In this document: one piece after another, positions 60,401-64,000 of the stretch
Numbering within the stretch: position 1 is the stretch's first letter
Layout of the letters: each line of letters opens with the position of its first letter
Origin: Apostichopus japonicus
Taxonomy: Eukaryota; Echinodermata; Holothuroidea; Aspidochirotida; Stichopodidae
Length of the DNA stretch: 64,000 nucleotides
Assembly: GCF_037975245.1 (NCBI RefSeq)
Contig: NC_092565.1
Span: 8,276,499-8,340,498, forward strand
Direction: 5' to 3'
Translations under genes and position numbers: made by a program
Notes under the pieces: generated by a model
What the model was told of the DNA's origin: nothing
The model's database searches: none
The model's input: only the letters and a program-made list of their open reading frames with translations

Positions 60401-61534
60401 GAACAGTATAAAGACAAGGATCATCACGTGATATCACACAATGTACTATATATGGAAACAGTATAAAGACAAGGGTCATCACGTGATATCACACAATGTA
60501 CTATATATGGGAACAGTATAAAGACAAGGGTCGTCACGTGATATCACACAATGTACTATATATGGGAACAGTTTAAAGACAAGGGTCATCACGTGATACC
60601 ACACAATGTATTATATATGGGAACAGTATAAAGACAAGGGTCGTCACGTGATATCACACAATGTACTATATATGGGAACAGTTTAAAGACAAGGGTCATC
60701 ACGTGATACCACACAATGTATTATATATGGGAACAGTATAAAGACAAGGATCATCACGTGATATCACACAATGTACTATATATGGAAACAGTATAAAGAC
60801 AAGGGTCATCACGTGATATCACACAATGTACTATATATGGGAACAGTATAAAGACAAGGGTCGTCACGTGATATCACACAATGTACTATATATGGGAACA
60901 GTTTAAAGACAAGGGTCATCAAGTGATACCACACAATGTATTATATATGGGAACAGTATAAAGACAAGGGTCGTCACGTGATATCACACAATGTACTATA
61001 TATGGAAACAGTATAAAGACAAGGGTCGTCACGTGATATCACACAATGTACTATATATGGGAACAGTTTAATATCGTTTTATATCAGACAATGCAATCTG
61101 CACGATGACAATCAATTCAGCAAATTAACACGAAGGCTTGAAACAATAAAACACAAGGACAATGTATACCGTATACTACATCGGCATTAAGCTTTAATGC
61201 TAATTTAAAAACACAAAACTCTGTTACTTACCAAGTAATAGAGACTAAGCGGCATCACTATAATCGCCAGCAACAGATCTGCTGTAGCAAGACTAGCAAT
61301 GACATAATTTGCCATAGATTTTAAGTTCTTCTCTCTGTAAACAGCTATCAAGACAAACGAATTCCCTATAAATGTCCACAAGATCAACGCAACCAACGGC
61401 ACAGCAGCAAATTTGTAAAGTTCCGTATCGTCTTCTGTGTGTGATATGTTGACTATACTCGTCATGTTAGGAAAATGTTCTCCCTGCATTGGCTGCCAGG
61501 TGGTTAAGGGATTAAAACGGTCGTAAGAAGACAT
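47823..61534 (-). CDS. D2-like dopamine-type G protein-coupled receptor, complete, two coding exons
   Basis: Exon 1 is 61232-61534 (ATG at 61534, donor GTAAGT); exon 2 is 47823-48779 (acceptor T-run GCAG). Both are phase 0, giving 419 residues. N-terminus: sequons at N23 and N29. TM1 about 43-66 (N58), TM2 with D86, disulfide Cys C113 in TM3 and C196 in ECL2. TM3 has D120, the amine-binding Asp 3.32. TM5 YSSMCSFYVP has the serines S207, S208 and S211 that contact catechol hydroxyls in D2 receptors. TM6 reads LWLPFF and TM7 LTWLGYASSAVNP...NPCIY. The long intracellular loop 3 and short tail fit the Gi-coupled D2 class. Oddities: the DRY motif is NRY (N137) and the CWLP Cys is Leu. It probably senses dopamine or a related amine at the cell surface; ligand is inference. 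The 12.45-kb intron (48780-61231) is packed with tandem repeats. Confidence 0.92.
49667..50006. mobile_element. hAT-like MITE in the GPCR intron
   Basis: The ends CAGGAACGTAGCTGG and (reverse complement of the right end) CATGGACGTAACCAG form imperfect inverted repeats, followed inward by a G-run and a C-run. Flanks are a perfect 8-bp duplication CTGACACA (49659-49666 and 50007-50014). It resembles the 15570-15826 element in end design. Confidence 0.78.
50015..51490. other. GPCR intron, no feature recognised
   Basis: Single-copy AT-rich intron sequence with no supported ORF, repeat array or RNA gene. Confidence 0.5.
51496..51556. repeat. (TA)n-type microsatellite
   Basis: Interrupted TATATG/TATATA run in the GPCR intron. 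Confidence 0.85.
52015..53785 (+). repeat. 53-bp minisatellite (~33 units) with a ~469-bp higher-order repeat
   Basis: The unit is GATAACMTACTTACATGGTA, GGCTCGTGTAATCATAAACG, GATACCCGTGTGT. Some units lack CTTA or ACTT. A marker variant AGGCGCGTG occurs at 52691 and again at 53160, and the ~469 bp after each are almost identical, including the aberrant CATGAGTAGTCACATGC unit. This shows block duplication inside the array. Minus-strand ORFs (ITHGYPFMITRAYHV repeats) are by-products of the repeat length. Confidence 0.93.
54412..54502. repeat. (TA)n microsatellite
   Basis: About 90 bp of TA with CAAA interruptions in the GPCR intron. Confidence 0.9.
54503..56699. other. GPCR intron, no supported gene
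   Basis: AT-rich. Short ORFs of 70-93 codons on both strands show no recognisable motif. A degenerate GATAAAAAGTCAAAATTT-type repeat sits around 56470-56590. Confidence 0.5.
56716..57340 (+). repeat. 16-bp minisatellite TAGCTCCACTCTGTYS
   Basis: About 39 imperfect units of TAGCTCCACTCTGTTC / TAGCTCCACTCTGTCG, with variants GTCCAGTTCTACTCTG. Three units make 48 bp, so a minus-strand frame stays open for 102 codons (EWSYDRVELEQS repeats). There is no sign that it is a gene. Confidence 0.9.
57484..57765 (+). pseudogene. Possible decayed coding fragment, unknown family
   Basis: One frame is open from ATG 57484 (MQHLEAITAKEVSTSSAAYD) for 23 codons to a TGA at 57553-57555, then continues without a stop through FDHDPVNQCNDTTLRKELGE and on to ESKGYYVCC. 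The single TGA and the protein-like composition suggest an old coding piece, perhaps from a mobile element. I do not recognise it. It lies in the GPCR intron on the opposite strand. Confidence 0.25.
58262..58665 (+). repeat. 63-bp tandem repeat with an open frame of 21-residue units
   Basis: About six units of CCTTTACATGGACACATGTG, ACAAGGCACACATCCTAGCC, CAGAAGGTTGATGTATCAACAG. Because 63 is a multiple of three, the frame reads LYMDTCDKAHILAQKVxxST repeatedly over 58358-58762, with most unit differences conservative. No start context, splice site or homology identifies it as a gene. Confidence 0.85.
58862..59415 (-). mobile_element. CR1/L2-type LINE, 3' end fragment with RT C-terminus
   Basis: The minus-strand frame (58963-59388, open further upstream to IRPHLEYAVQAWNPYF near 59413) carries the conserved reverse-transcriptase C-terminal signature: LEKVQRRATRMI, LNLTTLELRRLRGDLIQVFK, FFSNRVVNEWNSLPE. 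The 3' UTR GGGGACTTAAGTGTCCCTCC and a (TAAAC)n tail at 58862-58880 end the element. It is 5'-truncated, as is usual for such copies. Confidence 0.88.
59416..59985. other. GPCR intron, no feature recognised
   Basis: AT-rich spacer between the LINE fragment and the 55-bp array. No supported ORF. Confidence 0.5.
59988..61075 (+). repeat. 55-bp minisatellite (~20 units) carrying an E-box in most units
   Basis: The unit is GTCATCACGTGATATCACAC, AATGTACTATATATGGGAAC, AGTATAAAGACAAGG. About 15 units keep the palindrome ATCACGTGAT or TCACGTGA (CACGTG E-box); the leftmost units and a few others have CATGTG, CACGTC or CAAGTG. Variant units (GTTTAAAG, GATACCAC, GTCGTCACG) recur in the same order, showing block amplification. 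The array ends about 155 bp downstream of the GPCR exon-1 donor. Confidence 0.93.
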
Positions 61535-61622
61535 TTTAAGGAATAAATCCGTAACAAAAGAAATGTGATTAACTTCTGCATGTGACCTTTCAACGACTTT
61601 TTCTCCAATTCTTTCCAGATAC

Positions 61623-61635
61623 TATATATATATTC
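61623..61635 (-). promoter_or_regulatory. Possible TATA box of the GPCR gene
   Basis: TATATATATAG on the minus strand about 90-100 bp upstream of the start codon at 61534, in a place that would give a short 5' UTR. TA runs are common here, so this is weak. Confidence 0.25.
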
Positions 61636-61984
61636 ACTGTAGTTCTGCAGTCAGTCTCGGACTTCAGCTAAAAGATAAATTCCAGCTTCTGCACTAATTA
61701 AATGACAAGATTTAGCGAACCGTGGAAACTATTTTCCAACTGATTGACTCAATAAATACCAGCCTACGAGGTGAGGATCATGCTACAATAAAAAATATAA
61801 AAAAATAAGAAAGTCAGTAATAATACTTGCAGGGATATACGTGACTTTCCGCACTTGATATGAAATATTAAAAATCAAATCAACTTACAGCTATCTAGGA
61901 ATGAGTTTGCAAAATCTAGTCGACAACGGAATTTCAAAGTAAGGCTATAATATAGTTATCAGATCACTGGAGCCGAAATGAGTC

Positions 61985-62065
61985 GAAGCGGCAGCTCTCT
62001 CGCTCTCTCCACGCAGCTCTACCTCTCCTCTCGCTTTCTCGATCTCTTTCGTTCTCTCCGATGAA
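61985..62065 (+). promoter_or_regulatory. CT-rich tract upstream of the GPCR
   Basis: An ~80-bp pyrimidine-rich stretch (CTCTCTCGCTCTCTCC and similar), GA-rich on the gene strand, about 450-530 bp upstream of the start codon. It could be a GA-binding promoter element or simply a microsatellite. Confidence 0.3.
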
Positions 62066-62377
62066 ACGTTGCTTGAAAGTTTACAGGTCAATACGTATTA
62101 AGACTGATGTACTAAATGTCCTTGGTGTTTATATAGTATCGTCAAATTAAATGCATTTTATTCCGTAGAAGCTGTCCATACTGCAATCGATCCGGACAAA
62201 TACCTAACATGCCGCCGTGTGCGGCATACAGCTCGAAACGTTATAGGTTCACAAGATACTATAACTGGTGTGTGTGTTTGATTAGTCAAAAATATTGCTA
62301 ATATCAAACAGGCACCGATAGTTTTACGAAAACATATATCTTTCCAGTATTTTATCGATAATCTTCCTTCAAGTAAA

Positions 62378-62910
62378 ATCGACGATGATGATGACGATTA
62401 TGATGACGATGACGATGACGAAGACGACGACGACGAGGACGACGACGACGACGACGACGATGATGATGATGTTTGATGATGATGATGGTGATGATGATGA
62501 TGATGTTTGATGATGATCATGATGATCATGATCATGATCATGATCATGATGATGATCATGATCGTGATGATCATGATGATCATGATGAAGAAGATGATGA
62601 TGATGATCATGATGATGATCATGATGATGTTTGATGATCATGATGATGATGATGATCATGATGTTTGATGATGACGATGTTTGATGATCATGATCATGGT
62701 GATATTAATGATGATTATCATCATCATCATCATCATCATCATCGTGACGTTGATGAGTTTGATGATCATGATGATAATGATATTTGATGATCATGATGAT
62801 CATGATCATGATCATGATGAAACATCATCATCAGCAGCAGCAGCATCACGATCATCATCATCATTATCATCATCATGTTGATAACCGTGATTATGATGAT
62901 CATGATTATC
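62378..62910. repeat. GAT/GAC then ATC microsatellite cluster
   Basis: Starts as (GATGAT)/(GACGAC), passes through GATCATGATCAT palindromic runs and ends as (ATC)n. The strand of the repeat therefore flips inside one tract. ORFs of His, Asp, Ile, Met and Ser runs in all frames are artefacts. Confidence 0.93.
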
Positions 62911-64000
62911 TTAGTGTTGCCTCCATGGAGGTGACCTTCTATTTAAACAACTCATTTGTGTATATTCTCTTATATGGAGCTTCCGTGCACATCTCTCGTA
63001 TTCTCTGCCATATACCGGCAACATATGTATAACCAACTACCACAGCACTCAGTAGTACGATTCCATGTCAGATGTCACCTCACTCCAGCTAAATGATTAT
63101 AAACGGTCTGAGAACATTTAAACACACGTCACTCAGATTGGAGTCGATTTCACGCCCCGTCAAAACGGGTTTAAATCTTTAATTTCAATCGAAAACTACG
63201 ACTAGCGGCATCGCTGGAGGCTTTCCGGCTCTATAACTGCGTCAGTGAACGCTATCTGCCTAAATTATTACATGCATGCAACAAGGAGAAGCTATAGCGG
63301 AGTTGCAACATCCAACTAAATACAATAATCTAAACTATAATTTGTGACTCTCAATTCTCTTCATCATTTCCTCTGCTCTTGCTTTCGTCGTTTGAGTTAA
63401 GATACGAGCTTGGCGGCAAACTTGACAAGAATGGGGATTTTCTGAGTCGGCAAACTGATTGACAAGTAAAAGCTACACTTACCATAATGTTCTACTGAAT
63501 TGTTGTAGCTGAATAGCTCAGCAAGGCATGCAATGGTTCAATCCATGCTCTCCAGCTTAGTCGGTTACTAAAATATCCATATATTCTAATTTAAGGTATA
63601 TAAAAAACAAATTGGCTTTGAGGATATGTTAGAATTAAATGAAGTATAGGCTGTATGATAACTATCAATAAGAAGCGGGCTTTCCAGTATAGGCACAGTA
63701 CTCATATACTTGCCTAGCGAGACTACACATTTGATTTTGTCTTTTCAAGGTTACGGTGAGCAAGGTGTACCGCTTTATGTGACGTCACACTTCGGCCCCC
63801 ACCTCCGTACGCTGATTTGTATGTTCTTCAGAATGTTCCACATTATAAGGTCCAAATCCTCAAGTTACTCGAGAAAGTATTCGAACGGTCTGCTAGCGAA
63901 ATACACACATTGCAGTCTTCTGCATAGCATACAACCCAAAAGAAAGATTAGATAATAAAATATTAAACAAATCTGGAACGTTTCGCTTTTCCATCTATAT
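62911..64000. other. Upstream flank of the GPCR, no supported gene
   Basis: AT-rich single-copy DNA. The plus ORF at 63710-63955 has no recognisable motif. Confidence 0.5.

Noticed and set aside
59988-61075. Regular 55-bp spacing resembling a CRISPR array
   Set aside because: The whole unit repeats, so there are no unique spacers, and the DNA is a spliced animal gene's intron.
62369-62881. His/Asp, Ile/Met and Ser homopolymer ORFs
   Set aside because: Trinucleotide microsatellite read in different frames.

Overview
The window is animal nuclear DNA. It is AT-rich, with small exons bounded by GT-AG introns, non-LTR retrotransposon fragments, tRNA-derived SINEs, hAT-type miniature transposons and very large tandem arrays. 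The recognisable genes are a DUSP11-like RNA phosphatase, a TIA-1/TIAR-like RNA-binding protein and a D2-like dopamine-type receptor. Together with the repeat style this suggests a marine invertebrate deuterostome, probably an echinoderm. That assignment is inference; nothing here fixes the species.

Layout. (1) 1-2.1 kb, plus strand: three spliced exons of a DUSP11-like phosphatase carrying the HCTHGVNRTG active-site loop, with the 5' end outside the window. (2) 3.4-15.3 kb, plus strand: exons of a TIA-1/TIAR-like protein, from the second half of RRM2 through RRM3 to a short Gln-ending tail. The block with four of these exons is tandemly duplicated (5014-9903 and 9904-14218). All eight exons are intact, both ends of the block are phase 0, and the copies differ most in one exon. 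No RRM1 exon is visible. (3) 15.3-19 kb: 3' flank with a hAT-like MITE and a SINE. (4) 19.07-29.44 kb: array 1, about 60 copies of a ~120-bp unit. Each unit has a branchpoint-like motif, a pyrimidine tract with CAG, a purine-rich GAAGAAGAC segment and a G-quadruplex motif. Two copies of one LINE insertion lie inside it. (5) 29.9-43.3 kb: array 2, ~250- and ~520-bp modules. Read on the minus strand these look like repeated Pro/Thr/His-rich exons behind splice-acceptor motifs. A SINE is inserted near its right side. (6) 43.3-47.8 kb: no confident gene; a possible foldback element and one short ORF. (7) 47.8-61.5 kb, minus strand: a complete two-exon D2-like GPCR of 419 residues. Its ~12.45-kb intron holds a hAT-like MITE, four separate minisatellites (unit lengths 53, 16, 63 and 55 bp) and a LINE 3' fragment. 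The 55-bp array carries a CACGTG E-box in most units. (8) 61.5-64 kb: upstream flank of the receptor, with a pyrimidine-rich tract and a GAT/ATC microsatellite.

The three gene loci are not an operon-like unit. DUSP11 and TIA proteins both act on RNA, lie on the same strand, and the last clear DUSP11 exon is phase-compatible with the first visible TIA exon, so a fused transcript is possible but unproven. The strongest candidates for new biology are the TIA exon-block duplication with one diversified exon, and the two giant arrays whose unit is built like a splice-acceptor module.
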